From contig JAHZBZ010000001.1 in NCBI GenBank assembly GCA_019423125.1, forward strand, positions 146,406-210,405: a stretch of 64,000 bases of DNA, given 5' to 3'. The notes under the pieces are model-generated. The model did no database searches. It was given only the letters and a program-made list of their open reading frames with translations, and had not been told where the DNA came from. Both the position numbers and the translations under genes were made by a program. Each line of letters starts with the position of its first letter. The stretch's first letter is position 1. The DNA is from Bacillota bacterium. Lineage in GTDB: Bacteria > Bacillota > Clostridia > Christensenellales > Borkfalkiaceae. This document shows, in pieces, positions 42,295 through 51,533 of this stretch.

Positions 42295-45200
42295 ATGGAC
42301 AAATCCGAAAAGCGGTTTGAAAGCGATATTGAAAGTTTTTTGATAAGCGAAAAAGGCGGGTATGAGCAGTTTTCCTATCTCAATCCCGACGGGCACCGCA
42401 TACAAAAATATGTCTATAACAAGGAAAAGGCGCTCTATCCCGAAGTACTCGTCAATTTTGTTTCGCGCTCTCAGCCAAAGGCATGGGCGCGGTATCAAAA
42501 ATACTACGGGGAAGACGCGCCCGAAAAACTCTATCGCCGCTTTGAAACCTCCGTCCAGGAAAACGGACTTGTCCACGTCCTCAAATACGGCATCGAGGAC
42601 ATGGGCATCAAACTCAAAGTCTGCTATTTCAAGCCGGAATCGGACCTCAACGAGGAGCAGAACGAACTCTACAAGCAGAACATCCTCGGCTGTACGCGAC
42701 AGTTTGCCTATTCCAAAACCAATCACAACACCATGGACATGGTGCTTTCCGTCAACGGCATTCCCGTCGTTGCGCTGGAGCTGAAAAACCAGTTCATGGG
42801 GCAGGACGTGGATTGCGCCATCGAGCAATTCAAAAACGACCGCGATCCCAAAGAATTTTGTTTCCGCCTCAATCACCGTTTTTTGGTGTATTTCGCCGTC
42901 GATCTATTTGAAGTGTACATGACAACTTGTCTTGCGGGCGGCGGCACGCGGTTTATGCCTTTCAACCAGGGCTCCAACGGCGCGGGCGTGACGGGCGGAA
43001 AGGGGAATCCCGTCAATCCCGAAGGCTACGCCACGTCCTATCTTTGGGAACAGGTTTTACAGCGCGATCGCCTTCTCGATCTGATCAACAAGTTCATTTG
43101 CTTTGTCACCGAAAAGGAAGAAGTCGAGCGAGCGGGGCAGGTCAAACTGGTCGAAACGTCCAAACTCATCTTTCCGCGCTATCATCAGTACGACGTCGTC
43201 AACAAAGTGGTCGCGGACGTCCGCCAAAACGGCGCGGGGAAGAGCTATCTCATCGAACATTCGGCGGGCAGCGGCAAATCCAATTCTATTGCGTGGATCG
43301 CGTACCGCCTCGCCTCCCTACATAACGCCGACAGCGAAGCGGTGTTCGATTCCGTCATCGTCGTGACAAACCGCGTCGTTTTGGACAGTCAGTTGCAGGA
43401 CACGATCACAAGTTTCGATCATACGCCCGGGCTCGTGGAGGCGATCGACGAGAAAAAGCGTTCGCGCGGGCTGATCGCCGCCATCAACGACAAAAAGCGC
43501 ATCATCATCTGCACGATACAAAAATTCCTGTATGCGTATAAGGATTTCGACGACCTGACGGGGCGGAATTTCGCCATCATCATCGACGAGGCGCACCAGG
43601 GACAGAGCGGCGAAAGCGCCAAGGCGCTCCGCAAAGCGCTCCTCGATAAAAAACTCGCCGTGCGCGAATATGCCGACGAGGAGGGGCTGTACGAAGAGGA
43701 CGTGGACACAACGGATGTGCTCGTCGATACCATCATGGCGCAGGGGATGCACAAAAACCAATCCTTTTTTGCCTTTACCGCCACGCCCAAAAACAAGACG
43801 ATCGAACTGTTCGGAACGCCCGATCCCGTCACGGGGAAAATGCGGCCCTTCCACGTCTATTCCATGCGGCAGGCGATCGAAGAAGGGTTCATTTTGGACG
43901 TCCTTGCAAACTACACGACCATCAAAGAGGCGTTCCGCCTCGTGCGTATTTCGGAGGACAATCCCGAACTCATCGAAGGGCCTGCTCTTCGCGCGCTCGT
44001 GCGCTATTACAAGGAAAACGGCTATACGATCGCGCAAAAAACGGACATGATCATGAGCAACTTCCTCGAAAACGGGCGGTTTCAGATCGGCGGGAAGGGG
44101 AAGGCAATGATCGTTGCCGACAGCCGCGCCAACGCCGTGCGCTATTTCTTTGCAATTAAAGAATATATGAAGGCGCACCCGAACGAGAGCCGCGGCTGCG
44201 GCACCATGGTCGCGTTTTCGGGCGCCGTCAATGTGGACGGCACGGAATACACCGAAGAGCAGCTCAACGCCGATGCAAACGGAAAACCGATCACGACGGA
44301 CAAGCGTTTCCGTCGCGAATTCCGCTCCGAACGGAAAAAATATCCTCGTCGTCGCAAACAAATACCAGACGGGATTTGACGAACCGCTCCTGCATTCCAT
44401 GTACGTCGACAAGCGCTTGAAAGACGTCAATGCCGTGCAGACGCTTTCGCGCCTCAACCGCGTGACTAAGGGAAAGACGTCGACATTCGTGCTGGATTTT
44501 GCCAACACGGACGAGGCGATCAAAGAGAGTTTTCAGCCCTTCTACGAGACGACGCTTCTGGACGGCAGGACGGATTTTAACCGCGTGTACGATCTTCGCA
44601 CCAAGATCAAACCGTTCATGCTCTATAACGGCGACGACGTGGAAAAATACTATGCGTTCATGCTCTCGCATGCCGATAAAAAGCAGGACGCCGCCGCGCT
44701 CGGAAGGCTGAGCGGGATCATGAAACCTGTCATCGAACGGTATCTCGATCTCGATACCGAAGAGGCAAAGTTCAACGCCCGCATGGCGGTGCGCAAGTTT
44801 GTCAAGGCGTATGCCTATATCACGCAACTTGTACGCCTGCACGACGAGGAACTGTTCAAAGAGTATGTGTTTGCGTCCAATCTCTTGAAGTTGTTGCCCA
44901 AGGCAAAGCATCCGTTTGAGGACGTGGAGAGCAAAATAAAACTCGAATATGCGTCGCTGACGCAGACGTTCAAAGGCGCGATCGCACTCGATAAAAAAGA
45001 CACCGATCTCGTGCCTTCCACAGACAAGGCAAAACCCAAGATCCCGAAAAAGGACACGTTGCAGAACATCATCGATAAAGTCAACGAGCGCTTCGACGGG
45101 CAGTTTACGGACGGCGACAAAGTCATCATCGAAAGCATCTATCAGATGTTCATGAACGACAGCGAAGTGAAAAAATTCAAGCACTATGCCAAAGATACGA

Positions 45201-45373
45201 CGGCGGAAATGTTTGTCAAAAGCTTGTTCCCAGAAAAATTCAAAGAGATTGCCACGCAGTGCTGGCTGAATAATTCCGATTCCTTTACAAAGCTGTTCAA
45301 CGATCCAGAATTTTATCAGAAAGTCATGGAAACCATGGCCAAGGAACTGTACCGCACTTTGCGGAAAGACTGA
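42295..45373 (+). pseudogene. hsdR: Type I restriction endonuclease subunit HsdR, single frameshift
   Basis: The first frame (to 44379) encodes the N-terminal nuclease region with NGIPVVALELKNQ, Walker A in IEHSAGSGKSNS and the DEAH box in FAIIIDEAHQGQSG. The frame breaks at an A6 run (44335-44340) just before NILVVANKYQTGFDEPLL, which continues in the next frame to 45373. Dropping one A gives SERK-NILVVANKY and a continuous protein of about 1025 residues, the normal HsdR length. As written the motor is cut and restriction should be lost while methylation survives. Assembly error, decay or phase-variable slippage are all possible. ATG 42295 is preferred over the GTG at 42286. Confidence 0.88.
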
Positions 45374-45399
45374 TCGATGGTATTCATATCATAAAACGG

Positions 45400-45423
45400 G
45401 CGGCGCATCGGTCGATGCGCCGC
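45400..45423. terminator. Palindrome downstream of the hsd locus
   Basis: GCGGCGCATCG and CGATGCGCCGC form 11-bp arms around GT, followed by TCGTTC. It differs from the palindrome at 35914-35937 only in the centre. It lies between the convergent hsdR and flavoprotein genes and can terminate both. Confidence 0.65.
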
Positions 45424-45441
45424 TCGTTCAACTTTTGTGTT

Positions 45442-45837
45442 TCAAAATTTTATGACGACAGGCTCGTGCGTGAAAGAGGAGATGGTCGCGGTGGCGTCCT
45501 TGAAATAATAGACGATCGTGTTGCCGTCGGGTCCCGTCGTGTACATCGCGCGAAGGGACGGATAGTCGTTTAGCATGCTTTCCTGCGCTTCGATCCGATC
45601 GTCCCGCACGAGCGTGCCTTCGACGCGGATCCATTCGTCGCCCTTCATGGCGCAAAGTTCCACTTTGGGGTTGGCTTCGATCTGCTTTGCGACGCTCTTG
45701 CCTTTTCCCGTCTGGATATAAAGTTTCCCTTCAAACAGATGTATGGTGCCGAACGGCCGTACGCGCGGCTGATCGCCTTCGACGGTCGCAAGGTAATACG
45801 TTTCCGCTGCTTTTAGAAAATCGAGAATGCGTTTCAT
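45442..45837 (-). CDS. Pyridoxamine 5'-phosphate oxidase-like flavin-binding protein
   Basis: The 131-residue protein has the split-barrel pattern of small PPOX-family proteins: FLKAAETYYLATVEGDQPRV at the front, PFGTIHLFEGKLYIQTGKGK and ANPKVELCAMKGDEWIRVEG. Such proteins bind FMN (sometimes F420) and reduce small molecules; the substrate is unknown. It is a single gene convergent with hsdR and has its own promoter at 45867-45895. GGAGG lies eight bases before the ATG. Confidence 0.88.
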   Translation of the reverse strand: MKRILDFLKAAETYYLATVEGDQPRVRPFGTIHLFEGKLYIQTGKGKSVAKQIEANPKVELCAMKGDEWIRVEGTLVRDDRIEAQESMLNDYPSLRAMYTTGPDGNTIVYYFKDATATISSFTHEPVVIKF

Positions 45838-45866
45838 GGCTTTACCTCCAAAGTTTTCCTGTTATA

Positions 45867-45895
45867 AGTATAGCACGGCACACCTTCAAATTCAA
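45867..45895 (-). promoter_or_regulatory. Promoter of the PPOX-family gene
   Basis: On the minus strand TTGAAT (45895-45890) and TATACT (45872-45867) are 17 bases apart. Confidence 0.75.
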
Positions 45896-45982
45896 GCCTC
45901 TTTTTCAAAAACACGCTTCGCTGCATGTAGGAGAACGTGTAAAAAATTTTTTGGAAGTTGCGGATTTTTTTGCTTCGTGCGA

Positions 45983-46011
45983 TTGACAGCTCCCTCTTTT
46001 TGTGCTATAAT
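45983..46011 (+). promoter_or_regulatory. Consensus promoter of the zinc-ribbon gene
   Basis: TTGACA (45983-45988) and TATAAT (46006-46011) are exactly 17 bases apart. A LexA-type box follows within the transcribed leader. Confidence 0.88.
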
Positions 46012-46025
46012 CTACCCGTAAAAAA

Positions 46026-46039
46026 CGAACATATGTTCG
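46026..46039. promoter_or_regulatory. LexA (SOS) box
   Basis: CGAACATATGTTCG is a perfect palindrome matching the Bacillota LexA box (CGAAC, four bases, GTTCG). It lies 15 bases past the -10 element and 19 bases before the ATG, where a bound repressor would block transcription. Confidence 0.8.
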
Positions 46040-46057
46040 TAAAAAGGAGAAAAACAA

Positions 46058-46255
46058 ATGAGTTGGGAAAGCGTAAAATGTCCTCGTTGCGGGTGGCCGA
46101 ACGAGGGCGTCGATCTTGACGAGACCGACGGATGGGTGGAGTGTTGCAATTGCAGGACGGATTTTCGGGTGAGGCGCGAAGCGGAGCGTTTCAAATCGCC
46201 GCAGACGGCATTGCCGACGCAGAAAAGGCAGACGCCGAAGTGCGGCGCGTTCTGA
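46058..46255 (+). CDS. Small zinc-ribbon protein under SOS-type control
   Basis: The 65-residue product has two CxxC knuckles, CPRCGWPNEG and CCNCRTDF, 19-20 residues apart, the pattern of a zinc ribbon. I recognise no family beyond that. The ATG lies just after AAGGAGAAAAACAA. A different frame (46132-46377) continues as a charged coiled coil (EKIEEKRRNVKDVRR), so the original gene may have been longer and frameshifted. The perfect promoter and LexA box suggest induction on DNA damage. Confidence 0.65.
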   Translation: MSWESVKCPRCGWPNEGVDLDETDGWVECCNCRTDFRVRREAERFKSPQTALPTQKRQTPKCGAF

Positions 46256-46731
46256 AAAGCCGCTCGGAGAAAATCGAAGAAAAGAGGCGCAACGTCAAGG
46301 ACGTGCGGCGTCCGCGGCGTGCGGACGAGACAAGACAACAGAATATCCCGGTCGGCGGGAGAGAGCGGTCGAGCTGAGACAGTGCTTTGATAGATCCGCT
46401 CAGAATACGTCGGTCAAGATCGTATGATGCGAGCAAAGAGATTACCTGCGAGGTCGTCGATGATGCAAACCCATTGAGGGGCTGCGTCTTCGGCGGCCTC
46501 TTTTTTTTATTGTCAAAAACAGTTTGGGACTCTGTTTAAAAGGCCCGAAAAAAATATTTGATGCCTGATTTGCAATAAGGGCAAAGGATACAAAAGGTCT
46601 TTCTCGTCTTTGAGAAGGCGGAAGGTATCTTTTCTCGTCATGCCCCGATTGCGGTCTGTGTGCGGACTTTTTTAAAAGGCCTTCTCTTTGCATACTCCTT
46701 TGCCCCCTGCGGCGGGCGAAGGAGTTAATTC
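46256..46731. other. Gap after the zinc-ribbon gene, with a terminator
   Basis: The first part may be coding remnant (see the zinc-ribbon entry). A GC-rich hairpin (GAGGGGCTGC with GGCGGCCTC, 46476-46500) followed by eight T residues is a convincing Rho-independent terminator. Nothing else is supported. Confidence 0.5.
46476..46508 (+). terminator. Rho-independent terminator
   Basis: An imperfect GC-rich stem with a GTCTTC loop is followed by TTTTTTTT at 46501-46508. Confidence 0.75.
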
Positions 46732-47298
46732 ATGGAAGAGAAGGGCAAGCGGTATTATGTCACAGTCAAAGGCGAGAGGATACCCGTCACGGAAGAAGTC
46801 TATCGCGCTTTCGTCCGTCCGCTCAGGGCGGAACAGCGCGCGCGGCGCAGGAACTTCCGATGCGTCGTTTTCAGCAAAAAGCGGGGGCATTTCGTGCGTT
46901 GCAGGGAAAAATGCGAGAGCTGTCACCGCTATCTGTCGGGGCAGGATGCAACGGGATACATGCTCTCGCTGGATGCGCTCTCGGAGGACGGGGCTGACTT
47001 TGCGGACCTTTTTGACACGGAGGCGTACCTTTCGGAGCGGGAAGAAAGGGCGGAGCGCGCAGACCGTCTCCGCGCGGCGATCGGTCGGCTCACGTCCCGT
47101 CAGCAGGATATGGTGCGCATGGTCTTTTTTGAAGAGAAGTCGCAGGAAGAAGTCGCAAAGTTCTACGGCATCGACGGAAGCTCCGTCCGCCATGCGATGA
47201 AGCGCGTCTATCGCGCCTTGCAAAAAATTTTAGGAAAAATTAAAAAATTTTGCCGTAGACCGCCACGTTTTCCGAGCTCGTGTCCTTGGGGAAAGTGA
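46732..47298 (+). CDS. Sigma-70-like protein (region 4) of a mobile element
   Basis: The 188-residue product ends in a sigma region 4-type helix-turn-helix: RLTSRQQDMVRMVFFEEKSQ followed by EEVAKFYGIDGSSVRHAMKR. The N-terminal half (YYVTVKGERIPVTEEVYRAF) matches the start seen in small sigma-like proteins of conjugative elements and phages, where they control late or transfer genes. AAGGAG lies eight bases before the ATG. A second sigma-like gene follows at 47379. The last 20 residues (RRPPRFPSSCPWGK) look out of family. Confidence 0.75.
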   Translation: MEEKGKRYYVTVKGERIPVTEEVYRAFVRPLRAEQRARRRNFRCVVFSKKRGHFVRCREKCESCHRYLSGQDATGYMLSLDALSEDGADFADLFDTEAYLSEREERAERADRLRAAIGRLTSRQQDMVRMVFFEEKSQEEVAKFYGIDGSSVRHAMKRVYRALQKILGKIKKFCRRPPRFPSSCPWGK

Positions 47299-47378
47299 AG
47301 GGATCGGTGCCGTCGGACAATTCAGTGCAGAGACGATTTGTTTTTTGCCGCGGGCGTCGGATCAAAAGGAGGATTCAA

Positions 47379-47708
47379 ATGGTTTCGTCAGAACAGATCA
47401 GAAGGGAATTGCAGGAGATCCGCTATTACTATACGCGGAGAGACGCGCCGGAGGACGCAAGTCATTCTATAGGGCCGATGCCCGTCAAACGCATTCTTGA
47501 GAAATACAACTGCGCCATCCGCGAAGCGCCGCTCCGCCTGTACGATCTGTATGCCTGTCTGTATGTCCGAAACGAAACGCAGGAGGCGGTCGCAGACGAA
47601 TGGGGGTACACGCCCCAGTACGTCCGCAAGCTGATCGGTCGGCTCTTTTCTTACTTCAAAGAAAAATTGACGGAAAGGGAGGAACAAAATGGAAATTGTA
47701 TGTTTTAA
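47379..47708 (+). CDS. Small sigma/HTH-like protein
   Basis: The 109-residue product has a helical N-terminus and a C-terminal HTH-like segment (RNETQEAVADEWGYTPQYVR followed by KLIGRLFSYFKEKL), comparable to sigma region 4 or ArpU-like phage regulators. AAAGGAGG six bases upstream fixes the ATG at 47379. It is downstream of the other sigma-like gene by 80 bases in the same direction. Function is inferred only from shape. Confidence 0.6.
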   Translation: MVSSEQIRRELQEIRYYYTRRDAPEDASHSIGPMPVKRILEKYNCAIREAPLRLYDLYACLYVRNETQEAVADEWGYTPQYVRKLIGRLFSYFKEKLTEREEQNGNCMF

Positions 47709-47852
47709 ATGAAGAGGGGATTGGCAGGGAGGAGGCATTGAGTGCTCTCTATATTTTTTCTTTTATCCATAAAAGTATAACTAAGCCAATATTTCTCTTG
47801 GCAGGGGCAGATTCATGATTTAGCATTTTGGAGAAATGGGGAAAATGAATAA

Positions 47853-48245
47853 GGAGGGGAAAATTACGGGGATAACGTCCGTGATGATATTGAGGGGAAC
47901 GGCCTCGCGTCGAGCGGCACCACCGACCAGGCGAGCCGCGGCGAAAACATCACCGTCTATTACGGCACGTATACCTCTTCCGTGAGTGCTGATCTGGGCG
48001 AGGGCTACACCGACTTCACGCTCAACAAGGCGACGCGCGTAATTTACTACCAGCATCTGCAGATGGGGCAGTATTTCGGCGGCGAGTACTATGCGGACAC
48101 CGCCGCGGCGGAATGGAGCGAAGAGACCGCCGAGATGACGGGCGCAGAGTCGACGGAGGCTTACCTCGAAAAGATGGCAAAGGGCTTCACGCTCAGCGTC
48201 AACGACGCGACCGCACTCATCACCGCGGTGCCTGTCGAAGCGTAA
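47853..48245 (+). pseudogene. C-terminal remnant of a larger protein
   Basis: An open frame with no convincing start reads GENYGDNVRDDIEGNGLASS and later TRVIYYQHLQMGQYFGGEYY, then a helical C-terminus and stop at 48245. The composition is that of a real, secreted-type protein and its high GC resembles the second GH3 locus, but the N-terminus is missing. I do not recognise it. Confidence 0.4.
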
Positions 48246-48580
48246 ACGGGACATAAAGCCGCCCCGATCTTGCCGGAGTTCCGATAGGGGATTATGGCAA
48301 AGGCGTGGCTTGAAATAAGAGAGGAAGGCGTGGCGTGGAAGCCGCGCCTTTTCTCATGTAGGCTTGGATTTTTTTGGTCGCTGTTTTGTATCGTCACGGG
48401 AAGAGGCCTGCTTGTTTGTCATCCTTTGGTGACTATGTGATCAGCTTGCTTGCTGTAAATATGAAGTTATATTTGTCTGCGTAGGTGCCTTGCTTTTATA
48501 TTTATTCACGTTTGTATCGATTGTTTTGATTGTGACAGAGTATTATAAATTTGCAAGAACAGCACAGATATTTATAAAAA

Positions 48581-48617
48581 ATGAGAAGTCCGAAATCTTC
48601 GGACTTCTCATTTTTTT
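48581..48617. terminator. Bidirectional terminator
   Basis: ATGAGAAGTCCGA (48581-48593) pairs perfectly with TCGGACTTCTCAT (48599-48611). A runs lie on the left and TTTTTTT on the right. Confidence 0.9.
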
Positions 48618-48752
48618 GCGCCAAAGTGCAATCCCTTTTAAAATTCCAAAGATAACTTTGTTTTCGGACTTTGCCATTTTTGTCCTTTTCCGCCAAGCAA
48701 TGACGATGATGCACATTTTTCGAAAAAGTACAACTTTTTTGGAAATGGAAAG

Positions 48753-48781
48753 TTGACAGGAAACTTCATATTTGTTATAAT
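48753..48781 (+). promoter_or_regulatory. Consensus promoter of the recombinase homologue
   Basis: TTGACA (48753-48758) and TATAAT (48776-48781) are exactly 17 bases apart, 112 bases before the TTG start. Confidence 0.85.
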
Positions 48782-48893
48782 CAAAATAGCTAATTTTGTC
48801 ATTTTATGGCGGGATATATTTTCACGATTAAAGTTTTAAAAAGGTGTACGTTTAAGGATAGAAAAAGGAAGTACTCGGGAGGCGAAAGAAGAG

Positions 48894-49478
48894 TTGGAAT
48901 ACGGCTATGTACGCGCGCAGACGGGACAAAATTTAAAAAAGCAGATCGCGATATTGGCAGAGCGTGTCGGAAAGGAAAACGTGGTCGCGGACGAAGACGG
49001 GAATACGAATTTTCGGGCATTGAAGGAAAAACTTCGCCCGGGCGATCTGCTTGTGATCAAGACGCTGGATAAGCTCGGGAGCAATTACGAGGGGATCCTG
49101 CGGGAGTGGACGCAGATCACGGAAGGGCTTCGGGCAGACATTCTGGTGTTGGATATGCCTCTTCTTGACACGAGAAAGCGCGAGGAGGGGGTGCCTGTCG
49201 GCGGTATCGTCCAGCAATTTCTGACGTTTGCGGCGGAGAAGGAAAAACGACGCACCACTTTGCAGGCGCAGGGGATCCGAAAGGCAAAAGAGCGCGGAGT
49301 ACGGTTCGGCAGACCGCGGATCGAATACACGGAAGAATTTGTTGCGACGGTAGAAGCGTTTCGAAAAAAGGAGATCGCTCTGCAGCAAGCGCTCGATTCC
49401 ACAGGCATCAAAAAGTCATCGTTTTATTATCACATGAAGCGATTGGAAGATCTTAATTTATTGAAAAAAATAGATTAA
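48894..49478 (+). CDS. Serine recombinase homologue lacking catalytic residues
   Basis: The 194-residue protein aligns with small resolvases/invertases: GYVRAQTGQN at the front, KLRPGDLLVIKTLDKLGSNY, the long E helix with EKEKRRTTLQAQGIRKAKER, and GVRFGRPR leading into a C-terminal HTH. The catalytic Ser of the usual RVST motif is replaced (RAQT, Gln9), and the DRLGR motif reads DKLGS. It should bind DNA but not recombine it. The start is a TTG with GGGAGG about 11 bases upstream; no in-frame ATG exists. It may act as a regulator or be a decayed gene, though its frame is intact. Confidence 0.8.
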   Translation: MEYGYVRAQTGQNLKKQIAILAERVGKENVVADEDGNTNFRALKEKLRPGDLLVIKTLDKLGSNYEGILREWTQITEGLRADILVLDMPLLDTRKREEGVPVGGIVQQFLTFAAEKEKRRTTLQAQGIRKAKERGVRFGRPRIEYTEEFVATVEAFRKKEIALQQALDSTGIKKSSFYYHMKRLEDLNLLKKID

Positions 49479-49508
49479 TGAATCTTTTATTGTAATACAA
49501 CGCTCGGG

Positions 49509-51509
49509 ATGGGCAAAACGGGTAGTTCTATGGTAAAGAAGTTGCTTTCAAAACTATTTTCTTTCTTTGTCAGAGGGGATAGAAATGTAATTTTTTTCTA
49601 TACACTTTCAAAATTTCGTCACCAGAGAATCTATCGCTATTTTAGGTTTTTATTGTGGTTCTACCTTCTCTTTTTGGTAATTAAATTCAGATTTTTGAAA
49701 CGAGCTCCGCAACGATGTCTTCCGACAGATGAACAGTGTTTAAAATATGTTGCCGATGAGAAGAGATTAAAGCAAAAAATCGGTAGGGCAGAGATCGTAT
49801 CGTTCGATGTCTTTGACAGCCTTTTGCTTAGGAAGGTGTCGGACCCGAAAAATGTTTTTAATATTGTTGGACATAAATTAGGTGTAATAAATTATAAATC
49901 AAAAAGAGTTTTTGCGGAGCAAGTTGCAAGGAAAAAGTCCGAAAGCGGAGAAATAACTCTTTTACAAATCTGTAAGGTCGTAGAAGACCTGTATGGAATC
50001 GACGCATCTTTGGCATATAGTTTGGAACTGCGAACAGAAAAGGAGGTTTGTGTCGCCAATCAGTTTTATGTCGATCTTTTTAAGGCTGGCGTGTTGCGAG
50101 GGAAACGGTTGATTGCGGTAAGCGACATGTACTTGCCTTCAGAGTTTATCAGAGAATTATTGGCTGCTTCCGGGTTTTATATTGACGATATTTTTGTGAG
50201 TTGTGAGTGTAAATGTTCAAAAGCAGACGGAAGGTTGTGGAAAAAATTACGCGGAAAATTTTCGATGAAAAAACTTTTGCATATAGGAGATGACTGTCTT
50301 GCCGATATGAAGATGTGCGGGAAAGCGGGGATCGATTTTTTTGGGATCCCAAACCTCTCTTGGCTTTATCAGTATTATCGTGAATGTGGGATCGAGTCGT
50401 CAGTAATGTCTTTGTACGGGGCGCAAGTAAATAAGTTACATACAATACAGAATGGCCGCTCAATTTTTTATGAATTTGGATATATATACGGTGGCATTTT
50501 GACATATGGATTTTGTCGATGGTTGGATCAATTATCGATTCAAAATTCTTATGACATGATTTTATTTACCGCGCGTGACAGTAAAGTTTTTTTCGATGTG
50601 TACGCGAGATATTTTGGGCAAACAAAGTGTAAATATTTATATATTTCTCGTTTTGCTGCTTTGAAAATATCTTTTGAAAAAAATTTTGACCTTTATTTTG
50701 ATATTATGTTTCGCTCGAAATTTAAGAAAGAATATAAACTTACGGTCGGAAAAACATTAAGGCAGGCGGAATTAGAAGATTTAATTGTATATCTGAAAGA
50801 ATACGATTTGGATGAGAAAAGCAAACTTGATGCGACAACAAAAGAGCGCTTGTTTGATTTCTTACTTGATAACAGATTTCGTATTGCTCAATTGTATAAA
50901 AAGGACCGAAAGGCTTTTTCCGAATATATAGATCCAATGGTCAAAGAAGCAAAAAAAATTTGTGTAGTTGACTTGGGATGGCGAGGGACGGTTTATTCTC
51001 TTCTTGCTGATTATTTTAAAGAACGATATCCGGATCTGCAATTAGATGGAGCGATGGTAGGGACAAATAATACCAAAGGATTTTATGATCTGGTTGAAAC
51101 GGAGAAATTGTGTAGCTATGCTTTTTCTCACAGACATAACATAAGTTACATAAAAGATTTTAAAACCATGCTTCTTTTGGAATTAATGTATTCAAATAAT
51201 ACCCCCTCCGTAACCGGATATGACATTAAAGATGGGGCCGGTGTTGCTGTCTTTGGAAATCCCGAAGAGACAAGTGGTTATTCTTTTGATGAAATGCATC
51301 AAGGAATATATGACTTTTGTGCAGAGTTTGATAAAAATAATAAGATGTTTTTAGCGCCCGAAGGGATATCAGGTGCGGAAGCAGTTGCTCCGATCAATAA
51401 AATCTGTTGTACAAATCAAAAGTACATCAAAACACTTTTCAAAAAAGTAAAATATAGCCTGGAGGTAAATTCTCCTCCAAGCCGCATAATAAAACAATTC
51501 AAAGTTTAA
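49509..51509 (+). CDS. HAD-like protein of a surface polysaccharide module (COG5610 type)
   Basis: The 666-residue protein has an N-terminal basic/hydrophobic segment (about 15-65), then a HAD-type fold with motif I in IVSFDVFDSLLLRKV, motif II in IAVSDMYLP and the C-terminal acidic motif in LLHIGDDCLADMKM. A 300-residue C-terminal region follows, with FTARDSKVFFDVYARYFG and VVDLGWRGTVYSLL. This architecture is that of predicted HAD hydrolases found in capsule and glycan clusters; the reaction is not established. It lies 24 bases upstream of a related GT2-HAD gene. The DNA is strongly AT-rich. Confidence 0.8.
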   Translation: MGKTGSSMVKKLLSKLFSFFVRGDRNVIFFYTLSKFRHQRIYRYFRFLLWFYLLFLVIKFRFLKRAPQRCLPTDEQCLKYVADEKRLKQKIGRAEIVSFDVFDSLLLRKVSDPKNVFNIVGHKLGVINYKSKRVFAEQVARKKSESGEITLLQICKVVEDLYGIDASLAYSLELRTEKEVCVANQFYVDLFKAGVLRGKRLIAVSDMYLPSEFIRELLAASGFYIDDIFVSCECKCSKADGRLWKKLRGKFSMKKLLHIGDDCLADMKMCGKAGIDFFGIPNLSWLYQYYRECGIESSVMSLYGAQVNKLHTIQNGRSIFYEFGYIYGGILTYGFCRWLDQLSIQNSYDMILFTARDSKVFFDVYARYFGQTKCKYLYISRFAALKISFEKNFDLYFDIMFRSKFKKEYKLTVGKTLRQAELEDLIVYLKEYDLDEKSKLDATTKERLFDFLLDNRFRIAQLYKKDRKAFSEYIDPMVKEAKKICVVDLGWRGTVYSLLADYFKERYPDLQLDGAMVGTNNTKGFYDLVETEKLCSYAFSHRHNISYIKDFKTMLLLELMYSNNTPSVTGYDIKDGAGVAVFGNPEETSGYSFDEMHQGIYDFCAEFDKNNKMFLAPEGISGAEAVAPINKICCTNQKYIKTLFKKVKYSLEVNSPPSRIIKQFKV

Positions 51510-51533
51510 ATTATAAGTTTCAGGAGAGTAAAT

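Larger units (their letters stand above)
48246..48893. other. Gene-poor stretch upstream of the recombinase homologue
   Basis: It contains a perfect terminator hairpin at 48581-48611 and a consensus promoter at 48753-48781. I see no protein gene. Confidence 0.5.

Noticed and set aside
44310..44345. Programmed ribosomal frameshifting in hsdR
   Set aside because: The shift needed is +1 at an A6 run with no known +1 slippery codon or stop arrangement; a one-base indel explains it more simply.
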